From Gemmatimonadota bacterium (GTDB taxonomy: Bacteria; Gemmatimonadota; Gemmatimonadetes; Gemmatimonadales; Gemmatimonadaceae): 64,000 nucleotides of DNA. The notes below the pieces were generated by a model, which saw only the letters and a program-made list of their open reading frames with translations, was not told the origin of the DNA and did not search any database. The DNA lies in contig JAPLKU010000012.1 of assembly GCA_026387935.1 (NCBI GenBank), forward strand, positions 124,001 to 188,000, written 5' to 3'. This document shows, piece by piece, positions 7,758 to 16,066 of this stretch. The translations under genes were made by a program, and so were the position numbers. Position 1 is the first letter of the stretch. Each line of letters opens with the position of its first letter.

Positions 7758-10343
7758 GTGATCTCTCCCGACCGCCTCACCGTAAAGTCCGCCGAAGCCC
7801 TGAACGAGGCGGTCGCACTCGCGCGTCGCAACGGCAACCCCGTTGCCCATGACGTGCATTTGCTGCGCGCCCTGCTCGACCAGGACGAAGGTATTGTCAC
7901 CCCCATCCTGCAAAAGATGGGTGTCAAAATCGCATCACTTCGCGAAGCGATCGACGCCGAGGTCGCGCGATATCCCAAGCAGACCGACGCGAACCCGTCG
8001 CTCTCAAGAGAACTCAACTCAGTTATTGACGCCGCCGAGAAGCAGGCAAAGGCGATGGAGGACGAGTTCGTCTCCACCGAGCATCTGCTGATCGGGCTTG
8101 GCACAACCAAAGGCGCGGAGAGCGCCAATATTCTCAAGCAGCTGGGTGTCACGTCCAAGGCGCTGACCGATGCGGTCAAGGCGGTGCGCGGCGCGCACAA
8201 GGTCACCGACCAGACGCCGGAGAATCAGTTCCAGGCGCTGCAGAAGTTCACGCGCGATCTCACGGAAGCGGCGCGCAAGGGAAAGCTCGACCCGGTGATT
8301 GGCCGCGACGAAGAGATTCGCCGCGTCATCCAGGTGTTGTCGCGACGCACGAAAAACAACCCGGTGCTCATTGGCGAGCCCGGCGTGGGCAAGACCGCCA
8401 TCGCCGAAGGGCTCGCGCAACGCATCGTGAATGGCGACGTCCCGGAGTCGCTCAAGAACAAGCGACTCGTCTCGCTCGACATGGGCGCGTTGATCGCCGG
8501 CGCGAAGTTCCGCGGCGAATTCGAGGAGCGGTTGAAAGCCGTACTCAAGGAAATCACTTCAAGCGACGGGCTCTTCGTCGTCTTTATCGACGAAATGCAC
8601 ACGCTCGTCGGCGCGGGGAAGGCCGAAGGCTCGATGGACGCCGGCAACATGCTCAAGCCGCTGCTGGCGCGCGGCGAGTTGCGTGTCGTTGGCGCCACGA
8701 CTCTCGATGAATATCGCTTGCACGTCGAGAAGGATGCCGCACTGGAGCGACGGTTCCAGCCCGTGCTCGTGGGCGAGCCATCAGTCGAGAATACCATTGC
8801 GATTCTTCGCGGACTGAAAGAGCGGTACGAGTCGCACCACGGCGTGCGCATCACGGACGGCGCGATTGTCGCGGCGGCCACGCTGAGCAATCGCTACATC
8901 GGCGACCGGTTCCTTCCAGACAAGGCGATCGATCTTGTCGATGAGGCGGCGTCACGACTGCGGATTGAAATCGATTCGCTCCCACAGGAGATCGACGAAG
9001 TCGAACGGCGCATGGTGCAGTTTGAAATCGAGCGCACCGCGCTGCAAAAAGAAAAGGACGCCGCGTCCAAAGACCGGCGCGCTACACTCGAAAAGCAGAT
9101 CGCCGAGCTGAAGGAGAAGAGCGGGGCCATGCGCGCGCAGTGGCAGATGGAGAAGAACGTGCTCGGCGAAGTCGGCAAGCTCAAGCAGCAGATCGAGGAA
9201 GCGCGCACCGAAGCCGACAAGGCGACACGGGTTGGTGATCTCGGCAAGGCCGCCGAAATTCAGTACGGCACGGTGCCAAAGTTGGAGCGGCAGTTGAAAG
9301 ACACGGAGGCGCGGCTCGCGAGCCAGCAGGCCGGTGGCGCGCGCTTCCTCAAGGAGGAAGTGGCGGACGAAGACATCGCGGATATCGTCGCGAAGTGGAC
9401 CGGCATTCCGGTCACGCGCATGATGGAGAGCGAGAAGGAGCGGCTCACCAAGTTGCATCTCGAACTGGGCCGTCGCGTGATTGGCCAGCCCGAAGCCGTG
9501 ATGGCCGTCGCCGATGCCGTGCGACGTTCGCGCGCAGGCCTTCAGGATCCAAACCGGCCCATCGGGTCGTTCATCTTCCTCGGGCCCACCGGAGTCGGGA
9601 AGACGGAAACGGCACGCGCGCTCGCCGAGTTTCTCTTTGATAACGAGCAGGCGATGGTGCGTATCGACATGTCGGAGTACATGGAGAAGCACGCCGTCGC
9701 GCGCCTCATCGGTGCTCCGCCCGGATACGTCGGCTACGAGGAAGGTGGGCAGCTCACCGAAGCCGTTCGCCGTCGTCCGTATTCTGTCGTGCTCTTCGAT
9801 GAAATCGAAAAAGCTCACGCGGATGTGTTCAACATCCTCCTGCAAATCCTGGACGACGGGCGTTTGACCGATTCACAGGGACGCACCGTCGATTTCAGGA
9901 ACACCGTCATCATCATGACGTCCAACGTGGGCAGTCATGCGATTCTCGAATCCACCGGCTCCGACTGGGCGTTGGTCGAAACCCAGGTGTTACAGGCGCT
10001 CCGCTCGCATTTTCGTCCGGAGTTCCTCAACCGCGTGGACGACACGATCGTCTTCCACCCGCTCAGCGAGGCGGACATCGCCGTGATTGTCGGGCTGCAG
10101 CTGACCCGGATGGACAAACTGCTTGCTGATCGGAAGCTCACGCTCGAACTCACGGCGGAGGCACGGGCGCTGCTGGCCCGTGAGGGATACGATCCAGCCT
10201 TCGGTGCGCGCCCACTCAAGCGCGCCATTCAGCGTTTGGTACAGAACCCGCTGGCGATGGCCGTGCTCGAGGGCGGTTTTGTTGAGGGCGATACGATTCG
10301 CGCCGTGGTGGACGGCGAGGCGCTCAAGTTCACCAAGGCCTGA
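7758..10343 (+). CDS. clpB: ATP-dependent disaggregase ClpB
   Basis: 861 aa from a GTG ([15 protein letters not shown]). An N-terminal double Clp-N domain (1-150) is followed by AAA+ domain 1 with Walker A GEPGVGKT at 206-213. Then comes the long ClpB middle coiled coil (about 410-530, [16 protein letters not shown] onward). AAA+ domain 2 follows, with Walker A GPTGVGKT at 609-616 and [11 protein letters not shown] as Walker B. The middle domain and the absence of a ClpP-binding IGF/L loop identify ClpB rather than ClpA or ClpC. It resolubilises heat-aggregated proteins with DnaK in the cytoplasm. No CIRCE element is seen in the 164-base gap upstream. Confidence 0.97.
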   Translation: MISPDRLTVKSAEALNEAVALARRNGNPVAHDVHLLRALLDQDEGIVTPILQKMGVKIASLREAIDAEVARYPKQTDANPSLSRELNSVIDAAEKQAKAMEDEFVSTEHLLIGLGTTKGAESANILKQLGVTSKALTDAVKAVRGAHKVTDQTPENQFQALQKFTRDLTEAARKGKLDPVIGRDEEIRRVIQVLSRRTKNNPVLIGEPGVGKTAIAEGLAQRIVNGDVPESLKNKRLVSLDMGALIAGAKFRGEFEERLKAVLKEITSSDGLFVVFIDEMHTLVGAGKAEGSMDAGNMLKPLLARGELRVVGATTLDEYRLHVEKDAALERRFQPVLVGEPSVENTIAILRGLKERYESHHGVRITDGAIVAAATLSNRYIGDRFLPDKAIDLVDEAASRLRIEIDSLPQEIDEVERRMVQFEIERTALQKEKDAASKDRRATLEKQIAELKEKSGAMRAQWQMEKNVLGEVGKLKQQIEEARTEADKATRVGDLGKAAEIQYGTVPKLERQLKDTEARLASQQAGGARFLKEEVADEDIADIVAKWTGIPVTRMMESEKERLTKLHLELGRRVIGQPEAVMAVADAVRRSRAGLQDPNRPIGSFIFLGPTGVGKTETARALAEFLFDNEQAMVRIDMSEYMEKHAVARLIGAPPGYVGYEEGGQLTEAVRRRPYSVVLFDEIEKAHADVFNILLQILDDGRLTDSQGRTVDFRNTVIIMTSNVGSHAILESTGSDWALVETQVLQALRSHFRPEFLNRVDDTIVFHPLSEADIAVIVGLQLTRMDKLLADRKLTLELTAEARALLAREGYDPAFGARPLKRAIQRLVQNPLAMAVLEGGFVEGDTIRAVVDGEALKFTKA

Positions 10344-10349
10344 TCGCGG

Positions 10350-12425
10350 CTACTGCGTCCGCACCAGAATGAAATCCACCGCGCTGGACAGCGCCGCGCC
10401 AGCTATGACGGTTCCCACGCCGGCGGTGGTGCCGGAGTTCACCCGAAAGCGCACGTAGGAGGCGCCGCCCGCCGGGAGCGTCAGCTGGAGCTGGACACCG
10501 CTGACCAGCGAACGCGTCAAGAGCGGAAACTTCGACGCGTTGCTGGTGAAGTGGGGCAGCCAGTCGCGGAAATTCCAGCTCGGATGCGTATACTGCGCGG
10601 CGATTCCGAAATCTGTATTGTCCGTGAAGTTGGCCACCAGATAGTTGCGCATCGCAGGCACGAACCCTCCGATGCCGGCGAACACGGTGGTGAAGTTCGG
10701 GATGCCCTCCGTGACCGCATTGACCAACGCCCGCAGATAGGTAGCGGGCGGATTCGCCGACTGATCCAGCGAATAGCGCAATAACGCCCACGTCGCGCCG
10801 CGCGTGGTGAGGTCATCGTTGTCGGCGTAGGCGGAGTTCGATTCGGGGGCGAGTAGATAGCTGTTATACCGGCCCATGTTGTCGACCTGATACCCATCCA
10901 TGATGGACTGGCGATTGTTCAGCGTTCGCGACGTCGCGAACGTGAGATCGGTCTTCGACGTCAGGCCGGCGGCCTTGTAATAGAGTAGTTCTTCGGCGAG
11001 GTGGCTCATGCCTTCGTTCAACCATGTCTCCTCGTCATTGACGAGTGCTGTCGTGACGTAGTACCGGCGCGAGGCATTGATCAGGTGCTGAAACTCGTGA
11101 ACCGTGGTTCCGTTGACGTCGATGAGCATCGACGCCTTGTCGGTGAAGAAGGGATTGAATTTCTTGGCAGCGTCCACGACGGGCAGGTAGAACATTTCGC
11201 CAAAATTGCTTCCCGCGCACGGTCCACCGGCTTCGGCATTGGCGACGAGTGGGGGCACCAGATCGCGTGAAAAGAAAAACCCGCCGATCACGCCGTTCGA
11301 TCCGCTGGGCGAGGTGAGCTGGTTGACGGCAGTCGTGAAGAACATCACAACGCGGCCATTGTGGTCGATGTCGGACGGCGCGCCGAACGCCGTTGTGTCG
11401 AGCGCGTAGATCAGCGTGTCAAAAGTGGTCGCGATGCTGAGGTACTCGGCCGCCGTAAAGCCGCCAGCTGGGGCCAGCGTGTCCTCCACGACGATGGCCG
11501 AGTTCGAAACGGCCATGACTTTTGCTACGCGTTTGATCGCCTTGGTGGAGTCGCAGGCGAAGTTGGCTTGCGCATTGAGCGTCACCAGCGTCCCGAGGGT
11601 TGGAGTGCCTGGCAGCGTTCCTACGGCGGCCGGCACGAACCGCCCGCCCGCCCGTCGCTGTGCTGAAATCGAAGCGCGTGCGGCCAGGCGCGCCGCGCGC
11701 ATCCCGCCCTGCATGTCCCGCTCGCGCGCACGAAGCGCACGCTCAAACGACAGGTTGCGAGGCAGGCGGCCGGTAACCGACTGCGGACTCGAGACGGCAT
11801 TCGCACTGACCGTCGCGAAAGGCACGCGTGACGCAGCGAGGCCCGCCGGCGCCGCTGACTGGCTGCTCGCCTGCGCGATGAACGGTGGCCCGCTTGCGGC
11901 CTGCGTATTGGATGAAATGAAACTGACGCTGGCGCCGACCTGGGTGGTGGAGAGGTTCGCCGGGATCAGCACGTACTCCGCTGCCGCCGCACCGCTTGCG
12001 AGGCAGAGCGTAGTGCGTTCCGCGCCACTGAGGACGCGCGCTTGGCCAAGCGTCAGCGAGATCGGCGTCACGCCGGTGCAATTCGGGCCGCTCTGCGACA
12101 CGACAATCGATGTGGTCGCGGACTTTGTCTCCACGGTTGCCGTGATGACGGCCGTGCCCAGCGAGACTCCGGTGACGACTCCAGCGCTCGATACGCTGGC
12201 GACGGCTGCGCTCGACGACGCCCACGTCACGGTGCGTCCGGTCAGGGCCTTCCCGCTGGCATCAAGGAGATTCGCGGTGATGGTCGCCGTGCCGCCAACG
12301 GCGACCACCGTCGCCGACGCGGAAAGTGAGACGATCGCCACCGCGGCCGGCCCGATGACTTTGTCGGCACCGCCGCCACTGCAGGCAGAGACCACTACGA
12401 AGAGCAGCGCGGCGAGACGTTTCAT
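10350..12425 (-). CDS. Lipoprotein zinc metalloprotease with Ig-like (BIG2) domain
   Basis: 691 aa from the ATG of MKRLAALLFVVVSACSGGG, a type II lipoprotein signal with lipobox VSAC; upstream in-frame codons are not needed. Residues about 35-115 form a bacterial Ig-like group 2 domain (GGTATITANLLDASGK, VTWASSS). The C-terminal half holds HEFQH, matching HExxH, followed about 25 residues later by NEGMSHLAEEL. That supplies the third ligand Glu of a gluzincin, as in M30 hyicolysin-like peptidases. The protein is therefore probably an outer-membrane or periplasmic zinc protease. It ends 6 bases from the clpB stop, in convergent orientation. Confidence 0.85.
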   Translation of the reverse strand: MKRLAALLFVVVSACSGGGADKVIGPAAVAIVSLSASATVVAVGGTATITANLLDASGKALTGRTVTWASSSAAVASVSSAGVVTGVSLGTAVITATVETKSATTSIVVSQSGPNCTGVTPISLTLGQARVLSGAERTTLCLASGAAAAEYVLIPANLSTTQVGASVSFISSNTQAASGPPFIAQASSQSAAPAGLAASRVPFATVSANAVSSPQSVTGRLPRNLSFERALRARERDMQGGMRAARLAARASISAQRRAGGRFVPAAVGTLPGTPTLGTLVTLNAQANFACDSTKAIKRVAKVMAVSNSAIVVEDTLAPAGGFTAAEYLSIATTFDTLIYALDTTAFGAPSDIDHNGRVVMFFTTAVNQLTSPSGSNGVIGGFFFSRDLVPPLVANAEAGGPCAGSNFGEMFYLPVVDAAKKFNPFFTDKASMLIDVNGTTVHEFQHLINASRRYYVTTALVNDEETWLNEGMSHLAEELLYYKAAGLTSKTDLTFATSRTLNNRQSIMDGYQVDNMGRYNSYLLAPESNSAYADNDDLTTRGATWALLRYSLDQSANPPATYLRALVNAVTEGIPNFTTVFAGIGGFVPAMRNYLVANFTDNTDFGIAAQYTHPSWNFRDWLPHFTSNASKFPLLTRSLVSGVQLQLTLPAGGASYVRFRVNSGTTAGVGTVIAGAALSSAVDFILVRTQ

Positions 12426-12495
12426 GGGGCGATTGAAGGGAGGGCGGAAAGTTCGGTGAAGTACCGCGAATTCGTCAACTATGGCGTGCCGGCAC

Positions 12496-12524
12496 TTCTT
12501 ATCTCGCATCATATCTCTTATAAC
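12496..12524 (+). promoter_or_regulatory. Candidate tadA promoter, possibly giving a leaderless transcript
   Basis: TATAAC lies 6 bases before the chosen tadA ATG, with TTCTTA 17 bases upstream of it (a weak 3/6 match to TTGACA). If transcription starts at the usual distance, the first base would be the A of the ATG. That would fit the lack of a ribosome-binding site there. Confidence 0.3.
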
Positions 12525-12530
12525 TCAAAA

Positions 12531-13055
12531 ATGTTTCCGCATTCAACCGGGCAGGATCTCCAGGGCCGCGAGGCAACCGACGCTGGATTCATGCGCGCGG
12601 CGCTTATGGAAGCGGCGGCCGCGGCCGCGGCAGACGACGTGCCGGTCGGCGCGCTGGTCGTGCGCGAAGGGGCCATCATCGCCACGGCCAGAAACGAGAT
12701 GAAGGCGTCTGGAGCGACGGCGCACGCCGAGCTGCGGGCGATCAATATTGCCCTGACGGTGCTCAAATCAGAGCGGCTCGATGGCTGCACGCTGTACGTG
12801 ACGCTAGAGCCCTGTGCGATGTGTGCCGGCGCGATCGTCCTAACCCGGTTGGACCGTGTGGTCTTCGGCGCCTGGGATCCGAAAGCCGGGATGGCCGGCT
12901 CTGTGGATGACCTCCTGCGGCATCCTCGGCTAAATCACCGCCCCGAGGTGAGGGGCGGGGTGCTGGACGGCGAATGCGGCGCCTTGCTGACCGATTTTTT
13001 CGCGAGGCGCCGCACATCGCCAGCGCCCGGTGAACGTCCGCGCTCCGTCAGCTGA
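12531..13055 (+). CDS. tadA: tRNA-specific adenosine deaminase TadA
   Basis: 174 aa from the ATG of MFPHSTGQDL; an upstream in-frame ATG would add 25 non-homologous-looking residues. The zinc and catalytic motifs are HAE (in GATAHAELRA) and PCAMC (in TLEPCAMCAGA), the signature of TadA/CDA deaminases. Val-Pro-Val-Gly-Ala and FGAWDPKAG are typical of TadA. It converts A34 of tRNA-Arg(ACG) to inosine. It is divergent from the metalloprotease and lies upstream of the tRNA-Ser pair. No Shine-Dalgarno is visible. Confidence 0.95.
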   Translation: MFPHSTGQDLQGREATDAGFMRAALMEAAAAAAADDVPVGALVVREGAIIATARNEMKASGATAHAELRAINIALTVLKSERLDGCTLYVTLEPCAMCAGAIVLTRLDRVVFGAWDPKAGMAGSVDDLLRHPRLNHRPEVRGGVLDGECGALLTDFFARRRTSPAPGERPRSVS

Positions 13056-13367
13056 CCGAAATTCTTCAAAGTTGTAGATTGACCGGGGAACCCGATTATT
13101 CCCGTTCACGTACACCTGTCCGCGTCGCGGGCCATTCGTGGCGTCCACGGCCACGTACTCCCGATCCAATAGGCGAAACCTGCGCCACCGGTCACTACCG
13201 CAAGCACGGAACGTCTCGGAAGCCTCTGCTCAAACCATGCCGCCGGGCCAAAAGTCACGCGTCGCGAGGAGTGATGGCCAACGACGCGGTTGGGCAGCAG
13301 GGCATTCGTTGACCCCACTGTGCCGGAAGGGTAATTTGAAGGGTTCCTGTGCAGTTTTTGCGCAGCA
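13056..13367 (+). other. Non-coding gap before tRNA-Ser
   Basis: This 312-base gap has no open frame with coding character. The only supported element is the tRNA promoter near its end. A CCGGAAGG string at 13323 recalls the SRP RNA loop, but the flanking GGTCAGG and AGCAGCC parts are absent. Confidence 0.5.
13309..13337 (+). promoter_or_regulatory. sigma70-type promoter for tRNA-Ser
   Basis: TTGACC, a 17-base spacer and TAATTT lie 31 bases upstream of the first tRNA-Ser, matching 5/6 and 4/6 of the consensus. Start of transcription would be near 13344. It probably serves both tRNAs. Confidence 0.6.
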
Positions 13368-13454
13368 GGACAGGTGGCTGAGTGGTTGAAGGCACCGGTC
13401 TCGAAAACCGGCGTACCCGTAAGGGTATCGTGAGTTCGAATCTCACCCTGTCCG
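13368..13454 (+). tRNA. tRNA-Ser (anticodon CGA)
   Basis: 87 nt. The acceptor GGACAGG pairs with CCTGTCC, and the discriminator is G. The D arm contains GCTGAGTGGTTGAAGGC. The anticodon loop CTCGAAA gives anticodon CGA, which reads UCG. The long class II variable arm (GTACCC-GTAA-GGGTAT) and T arm GTGAG-TTCGAAT-CTCAC confirm serine identity. CCA is not encoded. Confidence 0.95.
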
Positions 13455-13461
13455 TCACGAC

Positions 13462-13550
13462 GAGAGATACGAAGTAAGAAGCAAGGAACGACGGAGTAGG
13501 GCATGAGAGTCCGGGATCGCTCCTTTGCCTTAGGTCTTACTTTTCTTCTC
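13462..13550 (+). repeat. Imperfect inverted repeat in the tRNA spacer
   Basis: The spacer between the tRNAs can fold on itself. GAGA pairs at the base, AAGTAAGA (13472-13479) pairs with TCTTACTT (13535-13542), and AAGG (13483-13486) pairs with CCTT (13528-13531). The left half is purine-rich and unlike the GC-rich surroundings. It could be a processing signal in the precursor or a degenerate intergenic repeat. Confidence 0.45.
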
Positions 13551-13557
13551 ACTATTG

Positions 13558-13645
13558 GGACAGGTGGCCGAGTGGTTTAAGGCGCAGGCCTGGAAAGCTT
13601 GTGTACGTTTATAGCGTACCGTGGGTTCGAATCCCACCCTGTCCG
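13558..13645 (+). tRNA. tRNA-Ser (anticodon GGA)
   Basis: 88 nt. It has the same acceptor stem as the first tRNA-Ser (GGACAGG with CCTGTCC, discriminator G). The anticodon loop CTGGAAA gives GGA, which reads UCC/UCU. The long variable arm (GTGTACG...CGTACC) and T arm GTGGG-TTCGAAT-CCCAC are clear. CCA is not encoded. Confidence 0.95.
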
Positions 13646-13742
13646 TTGCCGTTACATCGTCGCACAGTCGTTACTCGACAGGTAAACCTTTTTGACTGTC
13701 GACGGTTCTCATTCAGTGAACCTCAGAGATGGATTTCACTGC

Positions 13743-13928
13743 ATGGAACGCCCGGAAAACGATACGCGGGTCATGGTCACCTCTGGTGGCACCTACTGCC
13801 TCTTTGATAACGGCGGACGACTCGTGGGCACCATCGATCATCCCGTTGAACGCCAGCCGCTAGGCCCTGGCCGCGACACGGTGTACCTCGCCCGCCCGAA
13901 CGACGCCAAGGCTCCGGCGGCCGCGTAG
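13743..13928 (+). CDS. Small hypothetical protein, 61 aa
   Basis: From the ATG the product is 61 aa (MERPENDTRVMVTSGGTYCL at the start); a TTG 17 codons earlier would lie in a hairpin and is less likely. I do not recognise a family. The sequence looks like a small beta-rich protein (MVTSGGTYCLFDNGGRLVG) with a Pro/Ala tail and plausible GC-rich codon use. It lies alone between the tRNAs and the GT87 gene. A 7-bp inverted repeat (CAGTGAA/TTCACTG, 13714-13741) ends one base before the ATG. It may not be real. Confidence 0.45.
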   Translation: MERPENDTRVMVTSGGTYCLFDNGGRLVGTIDHPVERQPLGPGRDTVYLARPNDAKAPAAA

Positions 13929-14022
13929 TTCAGCTTGACGCGGTGCCGGCAGGTAGGCGCCGGCAGCGCAACTCGACGGAGCTCGTTCCACTGGCCGCGT
14001 TCGGCCCGTAGCTTTGCAGGCG

Positions 14023-15264
14023 ATGACGCATCCTCCCACGCCATCGGCTTTGCGAGCGCCTGAATCCCGGCGCGCACTGCAGATCATCCTCGGCGTGTAC
14101 GTCGCGACGGCCATCGCGGTGGCTGTGCAGCGTACGATGCTCTCGCGCGAAAACAACTTCTGGATCTTTCGCGCGGCCTTTGCGCATTTGCGCGCGGGTT
14201 CGGACTTGTACGCGGCCTATCCAGACGTGCACGCGGACTTCTTCAAGTACAGCCCCACCTTCGCGCTGCTTTTTGGGCCGTTCGCGGTGTTGCCGCCGAC
14301 CATCGGCTATGCGCTCTGGGCGACGGTCTCTGCCGTCGCGGTCTGGTACGGTGTCGCGCGGCTACTTCCCGGACGCGCGGCCGTGATGACCTTGGCCATC
14401 GCGTGGATCGCAGTCGTGGGTGACCTCCAGCGCGCGCAGAGCAATGCGCTCGTCGCGGGCCTTATGATCATCGCCTGGGTGGGCTACGAGCGGGGCAAGC
14501 AGCTGCCAGCGGCGATGGCCGTTGCGGCGGGCGGATTCGTCAAGCTCTTTCCCCTCGCGGCGGGAATGGGCGCTCTGCTCCACCGTCGGTGGCTGCGCTT
14601 TTGCCTGAGTCTCGTTGCGGTTCTCGCAATTGGCGCCGCGCTGCCGCTGGTGGCTGCCGGCCCGGATTCGATTGCCGCGCAGTACCGCTCGTGGTACGCC
14701 CTCGAGACGCGCGACGCCGCACCAATGCCGCGATATGGCACAGGTGGCGCGGATCTCTACGCCGGGCTCATGGGGCAGTTTCGTGTCTGGTTCGGCGTGG
14801 ACTGGCCGCACTGGCCGGTGCAACTCGCCGGACTCGTGATCCTGCTGCTGCCGTTGCTCACCCAGCGCAATCGATTCGGCGAGCGCCTCTTTCGCATTCA
14901 GCTGCTCGCGAGCCTGCTCGTGTTCTGTGTGCTCTTCAATCACCAGGCCGAGTCGCCGTCCTACGTGATCGCGATCATCGGCGCAGCCATCTGGTTTGCC
15001 GCGTCCCAGCCGGCGCGCTGGCGTACGGCGCTCATCGTCGCGTGCATCGCCATCGTGAACCTGATGTCCACCGACCTGATGCCGCGCGCCTGGTATCGCG
15101 AGTACTACGTCCCGTACCTGCTGAAGACCATTCCGCTGATCCCACTCTGGATTCTCATGCAGTTCGAGCTGCATGGCATCGTGCAGAATCGCGGCTCGTC
15201 AGAGCTGATCGAAGCGGGCGAGGACGATGTCGCCTTCGCGGACCCGATCTCGCACGGCGGCTGA
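14023..15264 (+). CDS. GT87-family (DUF2029) polyprenyl-phosphate-sugar glycosyltransferase, membrane
   Basis: 413 aa from the ATG MTHPPTPSALR; a TTG three codons earlier is unlikely. The protein is polytopic with about ten hydrophobic segments, from LQIILGVYVATAIAVAV to LIPLWILMQFELHG. An early soluble loop with DLYAAYPDVHADFFKYSP matches the GT87/DUF2029 GT-C fold, where an acidic motif near the first loop is catalytic. Family members use polyprenyl-phosphate sugars as donors at the outer face of the inner membrane. Its last 66 bases overlap the convergent YdjC-family gene, which suggests a shared function with that gene and the adjacent GT2. Confidence 0.85.
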   Translation: MTHPPTPSALRAPESRRALQIILGVYVATAIAVAVQRTMLSRENNFWIFRAAFAHLRAGSDLYAAYPDVHADFFKYSPTFALLFGPFAVLPPTIGYALWATVSAVAVWYGVARLLPGRAAVMTLAIAWIAVVGDLQRAQSNALVAGLMIIAWVGYERGKQLPAAMAVAAGGFVKLFPLAAGMGALLHRRWLRFCLSLVAVLAIGAALPLVAAGPDSIAAQYRSWYALETRDAAPMPRYGTGGADLYAGLMGQFRVWFGVDWPHWPVQLAGLVILLLPLLTQRNRFGERLFRIQLLASLLVFCVLFNHQAESPSYVIAIIGAAIWFAASQPARWRTALIVACIAIVNLMSTDLMPRAWYREYYVPYLLKTIPLIPLWILMQFELHGIVQNRGSSELIEAGEDDVAFADPISHGG

Positions 15265-16065
15265 CGTCAGCGCGGCCAGTTCGCGTTCGCGTTGCCAGGT
15301 GTAGCCATCCACAGAGCGGAGCGCATCGTCCACGCGGCCCGGGTGGACCATCAACTCCACTGTGCCAGACGGCAGCGCAGCGAGCACCTGCGTGAGTTGC
15401 GCCTCGAATCGCTCGCCGCCTTGCATCGATACGCCGATGAAATGGTTCGGCGCGATCGTGGCCGCCGCGCCTACCGACGTCACCCGCCACGACCAGGCGA
15501 TGACGCCACGGTGCACCTGCGACGCGATGTCGTTTGGGAATCGGCGGTGTGATTCGACGGGCCGCCGCAGCGGAAGTTTCCGCGCCGCAGCCACCCGTGC
15601 CACCGCACCGCGCACTATGGGTAGCGCATGGGTGTGCCGATGCGAATCGATGTGCGTCAGCCGCACACCGCTGCCTTCGATCGCCGCGATCTGCGCCTCG
15701 GCTTCGGCTTCAACCTCCGCGCCGTCGAGCCGGCCCGTCAGCGCGCGCCGCACGAGCGCCGCGAGCGAGAGGAACTTGCCGGTGCGCCGGTCTACCATGG
15801 TCACTCCCGCGACGATCGGCGCGCCGACCAAGAGGTTCAAATGCAGTCCAACACCGAGCGTCGGTGCCGTTTTGACCGCGCGCGTTGCGTCGTCCCAGCC
15901 GGGGCAGTGCACCATCATCGACGTCGATGTGACGGTACCGGCCTCGTGCGCCTCGAGAATGCCTGCGCTCACCGCGGGTGAGATGCCGAAGTCGTCGGCG
16001 TTGATCACGAGCCGCGTACGTGCACCAGACGGCGTGATCGGCCTCCCGCTCGCCGGAACGGTCAC
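15199..16065 (-). CDS. YdjC/ChbG-family carbohydrate deacetylase
   Basis: 288 aa. The metal-dependent deacetylase motifs of the YdjC fold are present: RLVINADDFG (Asp-Asp, residues about 18-27), VGLHLNLL, and THIDSHRHTH (His ligands). A late MVHPGR block supplies a further His. Family members remove N-acetyl groups from sugars: ChbG acts on chitooligosaccharides, HpnK on hopanoid sugar and Francisella NaxD on undecaprenyl-phosphate-GalNAc. The start is one base after the GT2 stop, so the two form an operon. With a GT87 gene convergent next to it, a lipid-linked sugar substrate is more likely than chitin. Confidence 0.87.
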   Translation of the reverse strand: MTVPASGRPITPSGARTRLVINADDFGISPAVSAGILEAHEAGTVTSTSMMVHCPGWDDATRAVKTAPTLGVGLHLNLLVGAPIVAGVTMVDRRTGKFLSLAALVRRALTGRLDGAEVEAEAEAQIAAIEGSGVRLTHIDSHRHTHALPIVRGAVARVAAARKLPLRRPVESHRRFPNDIASQVHRGVIAWSWRVTSVGAAATIAPNHFIGVSMQGGERFEAQLTQVLAALPSGTVELMVHPGRVDDALRSVDGYTWQRERELAALTSAAVRDRVREGDIVLARFDQL

Positions 16066-16066
16066 G

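Noticed and set aside
13309-13345. SRP RNA (4.5S) suggested by the CCGGAAGG string near tadA
   Set aside because: The conserved flanks GGTCAGG and AGCAGCC are missing and the string falls in the promoter spacer of tRNA-Ser.
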